NCBI GenBank assembly: GCA_025642065.1
Contig: JAODUP010000015.1
Coordinates: 860,001-924,000 of the forward strand
DNA from: Paralvinella palmiformis
Taxonomy: Eukaryota > Annelida > Polychaeta > Terebellida > Alvinellidae
Length of the DNA: 64,000 nucleotides
Direction: 5' to 3'
The notes beneath the pieces were generated by a model. It had not been told where the DNA came from and did no database searches. It worked only from the letters and a program-made list of their open reading frames with translations. Positions 12,439-23,261 of this stretch are shown here, piece by piece (the first letter of the stretch is position 1; each line of letters starts with the position of its first letter). The translations under genes were made by a program, and so were the position numbers.

Positions 12439-14909
12439 CAGATAGATAGATACATTTTATTTCAGGTAAAACACCCATAGTGGATACATTCATACATACC
12501 TAACATAAAAAGACTAGATTACAATAGAAAATAGCATACTATAATACAGTAGCACAAACATTTGTCAATATAATATGAAACATTCAATAGTTATGATAAA
12601 TATATAAAGAATTATCCTACTTCTGCCACCTTGGGTATGTCGCAACCATGTGTTGGCATTAACACAATTAACAATATTATTTGTAGACGACGACAACCTT
12701 TGGCGAAATATGAAATATGCTTTACCTATCGGTGCTTCATATGTATCAAATGCGTTGATTGCAAACATCGAACTGCGCTATCGCGTCTACCGTAGCCTAA
12801 TAAATTACAAAACACATTGTTATATATGCTACTCTCAATTTGAATATACTCGACATGGAGTAGTGACACCATAGTTCAGAACAATAAAATGTAAACAATA
12901 CGATTCAAGAAGATGGAGCTTCACTTTTTGCGTTCAATATGCAAGTTTACGTAGAATAGTATTTGAGCTTCCATATAGGCATCTCAACTGGCGACTGATA
13001 TCTCCGTCGTCATTAAAATTGTTATTGAGAACAATACCGAGATATTTGATGGAATCTGTGTACACAAGGTCAACGTTATTCAGGCTTAATGATGGAATTG
13101 ACAGTTTGTACATTTTAGGAACTATAGTCATGCACATAGATTTAACTGGATGGTATACTATATCGTATACAATACCATATTGTTGACATACATCAATAAG
13201 TTTCTACAGACCAGTGGCGGACGGGGCCAATAGACACATGTCGTCTGCATTAAAAAAATGATTTACACACGTACTATAACTGTAACAACCAACTTCTGTA
13301 TCAGCTAATAGTGTTCTGAGGTCGTCTATATACAAAGAGAATAATCTTGGAGATAAAATTCAGTCATGTCGGACACCATTACTGGTTTTAAAATACACCG
13401 AAGCTGACGTACCCCAGTTTACACAAAACTCTTGGGATTTGCATCAAATTCATAATAATCATCTGCTATCAATACACGACAAAGCTTCAAGTGGTATCCG
13501 GATATTACAGAAGAACGTCTTTGTAGTGTGTTCGTATCTCCTAATATCTTCAGGTGTAGCTTTATGCCAGTTACAGGTTTGGTTGTGCGAGTAACGTAAA
13601 CCGTCATTATCTTTGTTGGCAATAGTATTATTAATGTCACCATCATACCTAAAAACAAAAGACAGAGGCAAATGATCTGAACGTTTATCTGTGATTTTTA
13701 TCTCAGATATGTTATTGTGTATCGAAAAGCTACATATATAGTGATCTAGCCAAGATGTTGTAAAATGGGCATTAGTTACGTATTTGAATGTGTCATTAGT
13801 ACTACCAAACCACTCATAGTCAGATATATACAAGTTACAGGTCTTCACCAAATTTAACAACTCATTTTCAAAAATACTACCAATCTTTGCATTGAAATTA
13901 CCTACCAGAACTATGGACGATGTAGCACTCTCTTCAACTAGGGAGATTAATGTTCGAGGTAGTGTACATAATCATCATAATTTTCATGACATTGATAAGG
14001 TAAATAAACATTGATAAATAAGTATACATTGTTGTTAATACATAGTTTACAGCCAATCATACACTTATCGTCATATTGCATCACAGTAATATATTTGGAT
14101 ATAGATTTTCCGCCATAAAATGCACACGCTGCCATATGGATGGCCAGATAAAATACCAGATTTGCTATCAATGGCACTTACACCAAATCCACTAAAATCA
14201 GGATTAACAGCTTTAAGTTTGTTCAGCTCATCCTCGCATAGCCAATGCTGCTGCAGAAAAATCACACCATGATCGTTATAGAGGACGTTTTTATCATACC
14301 CGAAAGATTTAAACCCATTACAATTCCAAGATATGGTTCTAATGTTGAATGTTACGATAACAATACATATTTATATAAGCAGACTAACATTTAATCAAGA
14401 TATGGTCTGACAGTTATTATTATTATTATTAATTAATTAATTAATTAATTCATTCATTCATTCATTCATTTATAACGCTAACCTCTCATGTTTCAGGTTT
14501 TATCCCGACTTGTGTGGGTACAGCGTTGTTGGCTGCATTCTTCGAAGGTTTCAAAGTACTGCGGGAATACATGATAATAAAGTGTATTTCCCGAAAGACG
14601 CCACTGAATAGATGTTGGTAAGTTTGTTTTAATTTTAGTCTAAAAGAAACCCCAATTTTTACTCGAGCATGATAAAGATCCGTAGACGTTGACCTTTTCA
14701 GTTACTGGCAGTGTACGATGCTACATCTAATCCAGACTCTGATGCACCTTGTACAGACAACGATTAGCTACGCGCTAATGATGATCTTCATGTTGTTTAA
14801 TGGCTGGCTCTGTATATCGATCCTGATCGGCATCACTGTCGGCTATTTGATGTTCGGATGGATCGCGTACGTTAACCGGAACATAAACATATTCGATCAC
14901 TGTCCTTAG
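7542..14909 (+). CDS. SLC31/CTR-family copper transporter, copy 1 (4 coding exons, 148 aa)
   Basis: Spliced CDS: 7542-7598, 7895-7955, 14497-14617, 14702-14909; phases agree at all junctions and all introns are GT-AG. The family forms trimeric high-affinity Cu(I) channels in plasma or endolysosomal membranes. The start ATG lies 3 nt after a splice acceptor (7537-7538), so a 5' noncoding exon is expected upstream. The short N-terminus ends in a methionine motif (MEM, residues 17-19) just before YFHF, as in CTR proteins. TM1 is about residues 41-59 and ends in the FFEGFK signature. TM2 carries the MxxxM selectivity motif (M106, M110). TM3 carries GxxxG (G123, G127). The protein ends D-H-C-P, a variant of the family's terminal HCH. 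The TM1-TM2 loop is short, as in CTR2-type members, so SLC31A1 versus SLC31A2 orthology is not settled. Intron 2 is 6.5 kb and full of repeats. A polyadenylation signal candidate is at 15275-15280. Confidence 0.93.
8007..8061 (+). repeat. (AC)n microsatellite in SLC31 copy 1 intron 2
   Basis: CA run with CG-containing interruptions, just after the exon 2 donor. Confidence 0.9.
8278..8412 (-). mobile_element. tRNA-derived SINE-like copy
   Basis: The minus strand shows an A-box-like TAGTGGTTAAAGCGCTGC and a B-box-like GAGTTCGAATATG, ending in a CACT-type simple tail (8278-8311). It sits in intron 2 of SLC31 copy 1. Confidence 0.6.
8610..8768 (-). mobile_element. tRNA-derived SINE-like copy
   Basis: The minus strand shows TGGCCACGTGGGTAGAGCG (A-box-like) and GGTCGCAGGTTTG (B-box-like). 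Diverged. Confidence 0.5.
8780..10730. other. Unassigned intron DNA
   Basis: Inside intron 2 of SLC31 copy 1. No exon or recognised element; short ORFs here have no family signature. Confidence 0.5.
10735..10931 (+). mobile_element. tRNA-derived SINE, family A
   Basis: Starts GGGCGACTCCGTGG, with A/B-box-like blocks, a conserved body (ATATCTGAAGG, TTGACTTCGCTTCATTACC) and an (ATC)n tail. Related copies are on the minus strand at 23778-23908 and 34424-34617. Confidence 0.75.
10962..11001. repeat. (AT)n microsatellite
   Basis: About 40 bp of AT after the family A SINE. Confidence 0.95.
11040..11640 (-). mobile_element. LINE relic: amino-terminal half of reverse transcriptase
   Basis: Minus-strand frames, broken by shifts and stops, read NYKPVSILP, SGFRPKHNCETVL and LLMDLSRAFDCIPYKLIIAK. 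These are RT fingers and the motif A region (D in LMDLSRAFD) of a non-LTR retrotransposon. Dead copy in intron 2 of SLC31 copy 1. Confidence 0.8.
12290..12394 (+). mobile_element. Solo 3' end of the L2-like LINE
   Basis: Matches the 3'UTR of the element at 54673-56020 (GGGTTTTTACAGAC, TTTGAATGGCTCC, TATTAAATATAC) and ends in an ATT microsatellite, as CR1/L2-type LINEs do. Confidence 0.75.
12397..12451. repeat. (TAGA)n microsatellite
   Basis: About 13 tetranucleotide units with one change. It may have started as the 3' tail of the minus-strand LINE next to it. Confidence 0.9.
12455..14345 (-). mobile_element. LINE relic with APE endonuclease and end of RT
   Basis: The minus strand starts at ISWNCNGFKSFG (APE endonuclease start). 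It continues with VIFLQQHWLCEDELNKLKA, YEWFGSTNDTFKYVTNAHFT and SDHLPLSFVF, then after a deletion near 13430 with LSPRLFSLYIDDL, FNADDMCLLAPSATGL (RT motif C, YADD-like) and DSIKYLGIVLNN. The RT centre is missing, so it is a dead CR1/jockey-group element within intron 2 of SLC31 copy 1, antisense to it. Confidence 0.85.
14417..14470. repeat. ATT/AATT/CATT simple repeat
   Basis: Short tandem units just upstream of SLC31 copy 1 exon 3. Confidence 0.85.
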
Positions 14910-15274
14910 ATTGTAAGGATGTCCTTCGTCGTCGGAACTTGGATTCACTGGTTCAGGTGATCGTTTTCCAGTGAAACTTGTTAATGGCATATAATGATCC
15001 TTCCTTGGCGAATTAATCGGGCAATTTTCAAGATGGAGAAAAAAACACAGATTTAGAACAGAAATTGTTCACGCCTCGAAATACCAGCACAAATTGTACT
15101 TTACTTATTTATTTCGGACGTTTAACAAACACACCTGTGTATGTGTGTATGCTTAATATCAGTAATAGTAGACAACAAATTATCCCTATTTACCATCACC
15201 TGATTTGTAATAATTCCGAAAAACAATTCGTTAGTAAAATAAATGTACATTTATATGATATTAAAATGTATTTA

Positions 15275-15280
15275 AATAAA
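15275..15280 (+). terminator. Candidate polyadenylation signal of SLC31 copy 1
   Basis: AATAAA about 365 nt after the stop codon, in an AT-rich stretch and before a compound AT/AG microsatellite. Confidence 0.4.
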
Positions 15281-15352
15281 ACTAATTAAAACAATACGTA
15301 TGTCAAACGTCTTATATATCGTTTCATCCCTGGAATTATATCTTGTCATAGG

Positions 15353-15409
<57 letters not shown>

Positions 15410-15443
15410 TGGAGAGAGATGGAAAGAGAGGGAACGAGGAGCG

Positions 15444-15483
<40 letters not shown>
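15353..15483. repeat. Compound (AT)n-(AG)n-(AT)n repeat
   Basis: Two AT runs flank a GAGAGA-rich core. Confidence 0.93.
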
Positions 15484-15485
<2 letters not shown>

Positions 15486-16194
15486 AAAGCAAATAGGATT
15501 CTTTGATGACTCGTCCGGTCACTCAAGAAAGTGACAGATTGGCTAACAAGCTGGTTGATCCAGTTTGGCGTACTAGTTGTCATGGCAATGGTATAAATAA
15601 ACAAAGTAATGATTTAACAATACTGAAAAGTTTATTCCCACTGAATCGCTAAAATTGATTAAAGAGATGTTTCCACTAAATAAAGGGAAACAAATCTACA
15701 CACCTGTATTTTATAACATCCAGTAAAACCAATCACGAGAAAACAGGATATTGAGGACTCCTGGTTTATTACGATACTTTTAGTTACTCAGTACTATCTT
15801 ATTATCACTAATGGACAGTCTATGTGATGTAGGAATATAACATAACTATAATACAGTACAATCGATGACTGTGTAGGGAGGAAGTTAACCAATTCTGGAT
15901 ACATCAGCAAAGACTTTTCTAATAAACAACAAGTGTTTTCTTCTAAATGAAAAAAAAACCCAACCCATTATGATGGAGTTATTTCGTTGGCCAAATCAAT
16001 AGCAAATTATATAGTCACACTGAAAACATGTTCTGTATATTTTATTAGACAAAGTCACATTTAAGACAATTATAAATTGCAACTATATCTTTGTGAGCTA
16101 AAACAAGCAGTTTCTGAAATGTGTGAAAACAACATTTCTTGGTGTTTTAGCCAGATTCTAATATGTGTGTTGTGTGTGTGTGTGTGTGTGTGTG

Positions 16195-16350
16195 AAGTTG
16201 ACCTTTTACGCCTCCTTTTGTGCACATATAGTTGGATAAACGAACTCAGAACTAAACAAAAAGTTAAGTAAAGTTCTAGATGTCCTTCAAACTTAGCCAG
16301 CCCTGGATTTGAACCCATATGGTAGAAACCTGTGGCATGTAGGTCATGAA
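16195..16350 (-). mobile_element. Diverged tRNA-derived SINE-like copy
   Basis: The minus strand has GGGTTCAAATCCAGGGCTGG (B-box-like) and a distal TGTGCACAAAAG motif shared with the copy at 42535-42735. Confidence 0.45.
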
Positions 16351-16425
16351 GATGCGATATATTATTATTATTTTATTCAACCTCCATAGAATGGAGAAAA
16401 TACAGGATAAAAGTACATACAGCAT

Positions 16426-16465
<40 letters not shown>

Positions 16466-17740
16466 GAAACCCCATTGTCCTAGTGATTATGCTTGTGTCT
16501 GTGTAGGCGGTAAGGGGGGGGTTGTTTGCTTGTGTATATATTTAGAAAAAGGATGATGTGTAACTAGCAGTAGGTGATGCTTTCTCTTCAAACTGTCTTA
16601 AATAATATAACACCTGAAGCGATGTTTTGTGACCTCTCAGGCAGAACATGAAACATTATACTGCTCGATGTTAAACGTACGATTGTCCTTAAGATGCCCG
16701 GAGACAACGACGATATGCAGAGAACACGACACGCATGCACACACACACACACACACTCACATACACTCACACGCACGCACGCACGCACACACACATATAT
16801 ATAGAAAGAGAGAGAAGTGGCGGGGAAGAGCCTGACCTGAACAATAGAAGCCACTGGCCACTATCTACACGAAGTAGAGAATACTATATTTTTCAGTATC
16901 AATATCAGTCTGTTGTAGTAGACTGACTGATAGCTAGTACTACAATCAGTGACGCTCAACTATCAACCGTAACAAGTAAGTGTAACCTTGTAACAGTTAT
17001 AGTATCAAAAAGGGTTTTTGTGAAACAGAACAATACATACACATACCACAATACGCATTCATCTATGTAAACGATAGTTCCATGTTCTAGTCCAATACAT
17101 AACAAGGGTTAACTTAATTTGTGTGCGAGGATGTATTCGTGCGCGCACGCGAGAAAGAGGTTTGTCATTGGGGAACGGTTTTAATGAATAAGTTTCAATG
17201 TGAAAAATTGTCATAAAATGTATTAGTAATTAATTTTTAATTCAAAACAATTCAGCGCGCTGTGTTTGCTAATGCTGACCCGTGACCTTTATAATATGGC
17301 TTCTCTTCCATAATCAGACTATTTGTGCTGCACGACTCTAGGGAGTACTATTTATCATAACCATAAAACACAAAATCAATTTCCGTTCCCTGTAAATTGG
17401 CTGGCTACTCAATTTAATGGAACACTAGACTTTTCTAAGGAACATCTCATAAATATGTAAATTTTGAGTTATGTTCACGTAGTCCCTTGTTGAAATATAG
17501 TTATTGTAAAATTTACAGCACATGGAATATTTATCAATTTTAATCGACACCCCCATACATAACAATACAACATCGGAGTGGTAATATATATAGACACCTT
17601 TACCGTGTTAGTAGTTTATGTTATTGGTATGATATATAACATTATACCAATAGTTAAAGGAACTAGACAGTAACAACAGCAATATTGTCTAATAGGTGTC
17701 TAACCTGTTAGTAGTATTTAACTGATAGTTTACTGCAACA

Positions 17741-17910
17741 ACAACTATTACAACAATAACAATAACAACAATAATAATAACTACTACTACTACTACTACA
17801 AGTAATAATAATGCTAATAATAATAATAATAATATTGTATTATTATTAGTAGTAGTAGTAGTAGTAATAGTAGTTGTTGTTGTTGTGGTAGCAGTAATAG
17901 TAGTAATAGT
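17741..17910. repeat. Triplet repeat inverted arms
   Basis: AAC/AAT/ACT triplets (17741-17835) are followed by ATT/AGT/GTT triplets (17838-17910), giving an imperfect inverted repeat centred near 17837. Confidence 0.85.
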
Positions 17911-18576
17911 GGTTTGTGTTATTATGTTATTTATATTGTACACACTGTGTACTATATGGAGATAGTTTATTAAGTGATATTGTGATTGAATTATTATATT
18001 TCACGTGTATTTGCATTACTATTTATTTATTGGGCGACAGCATTATGTCATAGATGATGTGTCTCGTGTCAGAACTTATTGAAATCAACGGTATACCAAA
18101 ACGTTGTGAATATTTATGGTTTTATGACATCCCCGCTTAAAAGCTGTAAAAACATAAAACAGTACCTGATATAAATGATCTTATATCTACAGTACACATT
18201 TATAGTAGCCCAGATTAAAACTCAGATTCCGCTTTCAATTTGTATTATTGGTTTTATTAGTTACGTAAGCTAGCTGTAAACAAATCTTCCACCAATACAC
18301 ATTCTAAACATAGAAATGCCATATGTAAACACATCTAGCTCGTTCACGCGGCTGAAACAGCTAAAATGTAAACATTTATGATATACATTAGTACATGATA
18401 CATTAGTGCATTTATTTATACTTATCCTGAATATCTGATATCGAACTATTTGATTATTGTTTACCTTTTGCCACAGTTGACTGTTAATCAAATTTATCAT
18501 ATCCGTCAAAATTGTACATTACTCAGCCTGTACGCATCTATTTAACACATTTCTTTATCTACCAAGACCATAAATA

Positions 18577-18577
<1 letters not shown>

Positions 18578-18639
<62 letters not shown>
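18578..18639. repeat. (AT)n microsatellite upstream of SLC31 copy 2
   Basis: 62 bp of pure AT, 150 bp before the start codon. Confidence 0.95.
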
Positions 18640-18641
<2 letters not shown>

Positions 18642-18789
18642 CACACGCTAATGTGATTTAGATGTGAGATTTTCGTGACAATCACATATTAAGTGTTATT
18701 GACGGAGTTAAAGTGATGAGAGATTTTTCCCCAATTGATTCTAGAAAGAAAAAAAATATAACGTATTATAGATAATATATATTATAGAT

Positions 18790-20677
18790 ATGGATTCTCA
18801 TGATTTTGACACACACAAAGCTGGTTCACACATGAACAATAAACAGTCAGATCCAGACAATGTCGGTGGACATCCGTGGGTAAGTTAAGAAACACCAGAA
18901 ACTGTTCAGTGATCATTAAAATTATATAAATACAAAACAATAAAGATATATACGTCTAGTAGCGGATCATAGTTGTTAAATGCTTACTTCGTATTTCAGG
19001 TATTCATGTTCACCAACAGCGTGACGTTGTTATTCAGAGAATGGAGTACTAATTCTAAAAGTATGTGCTAATATTACAATATAGTTCTTCTGTCAGAGAC
19101 ATATCTTATATTTGTACACATTTAATAACTAATGTCATTTGTAGATCTATTATTATCGATATTATTTCTTCTTCTTCTTCTTCTTTTGTTGTTGTTGTTG
19201 TTACTGTTGTTCCTGGTGCAACTTAGGGATGAGAGATTTCCGAGCTTTTTCCAGAGCTGTAGGTAACATTTTTTGGAAATGGGGAGTGGGTCAAAGTGGT
19301 GGTTTGGAGAACATTTTTCTTGCAGAAGATATGTTGTATCCCCACTGAAGTAGTCTCAGATTGTACTAAAAATATACAAAACCCGATTATTGACTCAGAG
19401 GGCTTTCAGTGTCAGAATCAGCCCCCCCCCCCATCCTATCGTCTGTGGCTCACTTTTCTCTGCATCATCCTTCCCCGCGTTTTAGGGCTTTTTTTCCCCA
19501 AAAGCCACTCTCGTGATTACTTCTACTATCGCTACCACTACAAATAATCATCAATAAGAACAACAACAACAACAACTACTACTACTACTACTACTACTAG
19601 TACTACCACCATCACTACCTCGACCTATCTGATTAGTTTTAAATACAACAACGACGACAACAACTAGGTACAACTACTGTTATTGCTACTACTACTACTA
19701 CTACTACCACTACTACTGCTAGTGCTATAAGATCATTGACAACAATAACAACAACATCAACTACTACTACTATCTTCAGAACAAAAACCTTACTAATGTA
19801 CCCTCTAACACCTCCCTCCTTCCTCCATTTAGCCTTTCCCGTTGCCTGTTTTGGTGTCGCTTTGTTGGCTGTACTTTACGAAGGACTAAAGATTCTCCGA
19901 GGATATCTTATTACGAAAGCTATTTCCCAGCAACAAGATAAACTACAGTGTTGGTAAGATTAACTATCCCTAGATCTGGATCTGTATTTGAGCTAAAGGA
20001 AATATTCGAAACTTTGTTTTCCCTTTAACTAATAATGGTACAATTAGTATAGTATAATTATAGAGTTTGCCTCGGATGCCATTCATTGTATATAGCTGCT
20101 ATTGCCCTCTGCTAAGTGGAATTTGTGACATACTCATTTTCTAAAATACTTTTATATTATTATCATAGAAATGGTGCACATCTGTAAGATATTAACCTAA
20201 GTCATTTACAGTATAGTTTCAATTTTATAGGTCATCAATGGACACATGTTTGTTGATATTATAACAATAAACTATTGATAACTTACTGAAGGCGAGGAGG
20301 CTTTAGATGTTCACGTCGAATTGGAATATTAATCTTGGAGTTTCATGGAATTTTTATAACGATTATTTATATAATATTTTTTGTATTCCTTTCGTGTACA
20401 TATGACGGTATGGTTATTTAAGTTCATGTATTTCCAGCTCACATGTTTTTATTACTGATTACCTTCCAGTGCCATTAACTGTACTCTGATGCACCTGTTA
20501 CAGACTATACTCCACGCCACACAAGTGACAATCGGCTATATCCTAATGCTCGTGGTTATGACCTTCAACGCGTGGCTCTGTATCTCCGTTCTAATTGGTG
20601 CGACCTTGGGCTATCTGCTATTTGGGTGGACGATCGTCGCTAAAAAGATCATCGCCAGATTTGATTCTTGCCATTGA
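18790..20677 (+). CDS. SLC31/CTR-family copper transporter, copy 2 (tandem paralogue, 159 aa)
   Basis: Spliced CDS: 18790-18879, 19000-19060, 19833-19953, 20470-20677. Exons 2 and 3 and the coding part of exon 4 (61, 121, 208 nt) have exactly the sizes and phases of the copy 3.9 kb upstream, so the two are a tandem duplication. The N-terminus (30 aa in exon 1) is His/Asp-rich (H4, H9, H14, H28) with few methionines. The position taken by the Met motif in copy 1 reads HPW, followed by VFMF. TM1 contains LYEGLK; TM2 has MxxxM (M117, M121); TM3 has GxxxG (G134, G138). The C-terminus is D-S-C-H, complementary to D-H-C-P in copy 1. Both copies keep a Cys pair across the exon 3/4 junction. Copper transport is inferred from family membership; the changed N-terminus may mean different affinity or location. 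A polyadenylation signal candidate is at 21178-21183. Confidence 0.93.
19165..19215 (+). repeat. (TTC)n-(GTT)n repeat in SLC31 copy 2 intron 2
   Basis: Consecutive TTC then GTT triplets. Confidence 0.9.
19560..19785 (+). repeat. AAC/ACT triplet-rich stretch in SLC31 copy 2 intron 2
   Basis: Runs of ACA, ACT and ACC triplets immediately before exon 3. Together with the TTC/GTT run they give complementary triplet blocks within one short intron. Confidence 0.85.
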
Positions 20678-21177
20678 TAAAACCCAGAACCGTATTATCC
20701 ATAAGGCTCACCAGGCTTCAGTCTAGGGACCCCGCAGGGACTAGCAATCCGTCAATTATTTTCTTTTTTGACGGCTGGTAGATCCGAAGTACCTAAATGC
20801 ATAAGGTCCCACCTATGGGTTAAAACGGTTTTGATACAACGACGATCATCAAACATCAAACCTGCTGTAGATCGGGGTCAATGGGAAGACAGCTTCGGCT
20901 ACATTGGTCCCCCAATTTCTTTATATGTAATATACTTGTAAAATTGCATTATGTATACGTTATTTGATATTGAAATTGGAAACAAATACTACTACTACTA
21001 CTACTACTCCCATCTAGGAGACTTCAACATCAGAATCGAGATTCGCCTGATACCGTTTAAATATGGACGTCTTAACATGATTTATGTAGATAATACATTT
21101 TGTTTGTTTATAATATTTATATATCATCAGATGATGTGTACTCTAAATGTTGGGATATGGGAAGAATCTGGTTTTAT

Positions 21178-21183
21178 AAATAA
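21178..21183 (+). terminator. Candidate polyadenylation signal of SLC31 copy 2
   Basis: AATAAA about 500 nt after the stop codon. Confidence 0.4.
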
Positions 21184-21189
21184 ATAAGG

Positions 21190-21785
21190 CCAATTATGAG
21201 CTCTACTCAGTCATAATGAGTGGTAGTTATTGATTTGTACTTACAGATTATAGTTGCTTTGAGTGCTCATAGATAACAGTAATATCTTCAAGACATGTTG
21301 AAAATCAGGCTACGGCTAAAGTATAGCTAGTGGGCTAAATGACACAAAACAGAACGAATTTCATAGAGATAATTGAACGCCATATCGGATGCTGAAAGCA
21401 TATTGCGCATGAACCTTCAGCTTACAGATAATAAAATACCAAAGTAACGATAAATATTAGTAAAACAATACGGGTATAATTGTTTATCTTAACACACACA
21501 CACACAAACACATACACAAATTTCCCAGTTACAAATATTTATTTTAAAAAAACAAGGGCAATGACGAGCCTTTCCTTCCACAAACCTTTTTTTCTATAAC
21601 AAACATCGATCATCCATTTTAGCTCATTCTATACCAAGACTTATTCTGAAACGTATTAGACAGCGAATTAATAACTGAACATTTATCTTGTTAATTCCGC
21701 TCTAAGATATTTTACGTTGATGATTCTGTCCAGATTTTCAATTCGAACAATGTAATAGCCTGTTCCTTTTCTTAGTTAACTAAGG
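21190..21785. other. Unassigned intergenic DNA
   Basis: No exon or recognised element; one short CA run near 21493-21507. Confidence 0.5.
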
Positions 21786-21789
21786 AACC

Positions 21790-22010
21790 TCAATGGTGAC
21801 GGGAAAATAAACTTCACACTTCGAAGTAAATATAATGTAACAAACAATTATTTTATTCCCTATCAGATGCACTATAATTCTAACCACCAGCTATCATATT
21901 TACATTAAAAGCTTTCCTAAATCCTTAATTTCCGAACTTTCTCGAGCCATTGCTAGTGTGTACTACACTCACTAGGGATTATCATATGACGTCATCTTTG
22001 CCAAACATCA
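21790..22010 (+). mobile_element. Dispersed repeat R1, copy 1
   Basis: About 220 bp shared in inverted orientation with 31395-31625. Shared landmarks include TGTGTACTACACTC, AATGTAACAAACAATTATTT and ATTCCCTATCAGATG. Followed by the short reading frame at 22061. Confidence 0.75.
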
Positions 22011-22060
22011 CGTAGTGCCACAGCTTTGTTTGCGAGCGTTTTGACCAGTTGATAGACTAA

Positions 22061-22195
22061 ATGTCAGATTCCGACGAAAGTTTTGACATTTTCAGGGATA
22101 GCAAGCCGTACAACTTTAAACACTCGTAAAAAGGGTTGCAGACAATATTAATTGCCAGAAATCAGCTGCAGCAAGTGCAGCTAGAGCAGCCATCA
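22061..22195 (+). pseudogene. Broken reading frame downstream of repeat R1
   Basis: ATG at 22061 opens an acidic stretch (MSDSDESFDIF, then KPYNF) that stops at 22129. A frame shift continues as VKRVADNINCQKSAAASAAR. The acidic start followed by a PYxF motif recalls the N-termini of P2X7-like-domain ORFs found in invertebrate mobile elements, but there is too little for a firm call. Confidence 0.3.
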
Positions 22196-22199
22196 ACAA

Positions 22200-23260
22200 G
22201 AGTTAAATTGGCGTGTATTTGTTTGTGTTGGTATAAGTTTAGTTGATAAGTCAACACACTGGGCCTGGAATATGAATATTTCCCTCTTCCATAAGTGACG
22301 TATATAGGAATGCGCCGCCCTCGGTGGAATACCTAATAGACTAGTTTACGGGTTTAATAGTGTCTATAATACACAGCGATAAGAAGCTTTGAGTAGGCCT
22401 AAGTAAACTATTTTTTGCTAAGTGAAATTCTACTTTATTCACGAATGCATAAACTGGTGAAAGTCCAATAGTTTGCTCCAAAGATTATCCTATTATCGCT
22501 TATACATACCCGTTTTCTATTCAGTTTCTCCATCAAACTGTTGATTCGTGCCATAGACGGCGAAATAACGAATATACGTTCCTCAAAGTGGTAAGTTGGC
22601 TTCCACTGCATTCTGTTCATGTTTCACTGCCAATCACACAAACGAGTCTTGTTTTGGGGGAATTAATGCATACTCCATCCTCTGGCAGACCCATTTGGAC
22701 AATTATATGCAGCACAATACACCATTTTATGCATTTAACAAAGACAATATAGAACACATAACACAGGTTAAACAAGGCCACTTTGTTTGTCAAATATGAT
22801 ATCACATTCCGAAGTTTTCCGGACATTCTCGATTAAAGTTGTGGGATGTGAGATGCTAGCAAAGCAAGTTTTAAAACCACTGTAATTTTATTTCTATAAT
22901 TGTTTTATTTTATCTCTGACTGAAATTGATGTTAATAAAAAACATTAGCATTTAGACTAATTTTAAAAAGGGTAATTAAGCGCCTTAATGGCTTTTCACT
23001 ATAGAGTCGATGCCGTTACGAAGGAACCTTGATACTGGTAGACGTGAAGGCTATTTCTAGAATACAATCCAGGGCTTCCATCACTGTGACCATTCGTTCT
23101 ACGACATGTGATATAATTTTGGTTTTTCAAACTGATGCTCATATGGAGTCATTTCAAAGGAATCTTATATATCCAGTGGGATGATGGTTATCTGTCTATT
23201 AGTTTCTTGCACAGGTCTTTATCAGGATCACTTTCGAAAAGATTTTGCCATGAACAATAG
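22200..23260. other. Unassigned, probably decayed mobile DNA
   Basis: Short ORFs on both strands with no recognised family. Lies between repeat R1 and a LINE fragment. Confidence 0.4.
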
Positions 23261-23261
23261 G

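Larger units (their letters stand above)
15484..18789. other. Spacer between the two SLC31 genes
   Basis: No coding exon seen. Contains GT (16165-16193), AT (16433-16461) and CA (16738-16794) runs, a possible SINE, a triplet inverted repeat and a 62-bp AT run. It must hold the SLC31 copy 2 promoter, unless an upstream leader exon lies elsewhere. Confidence 0.5.

Noticed and set aside
19296..19547. 83-codon ORF in SLC31 copy 2 intron 2
   Set aside because: No family signature, crosses a C-run, and lies between two well-phased exons.
22435..22826. Overlapping ORFs on both strands
   Set aside because: No recognised motif, no splice context; surrounded by mobile-element debris.
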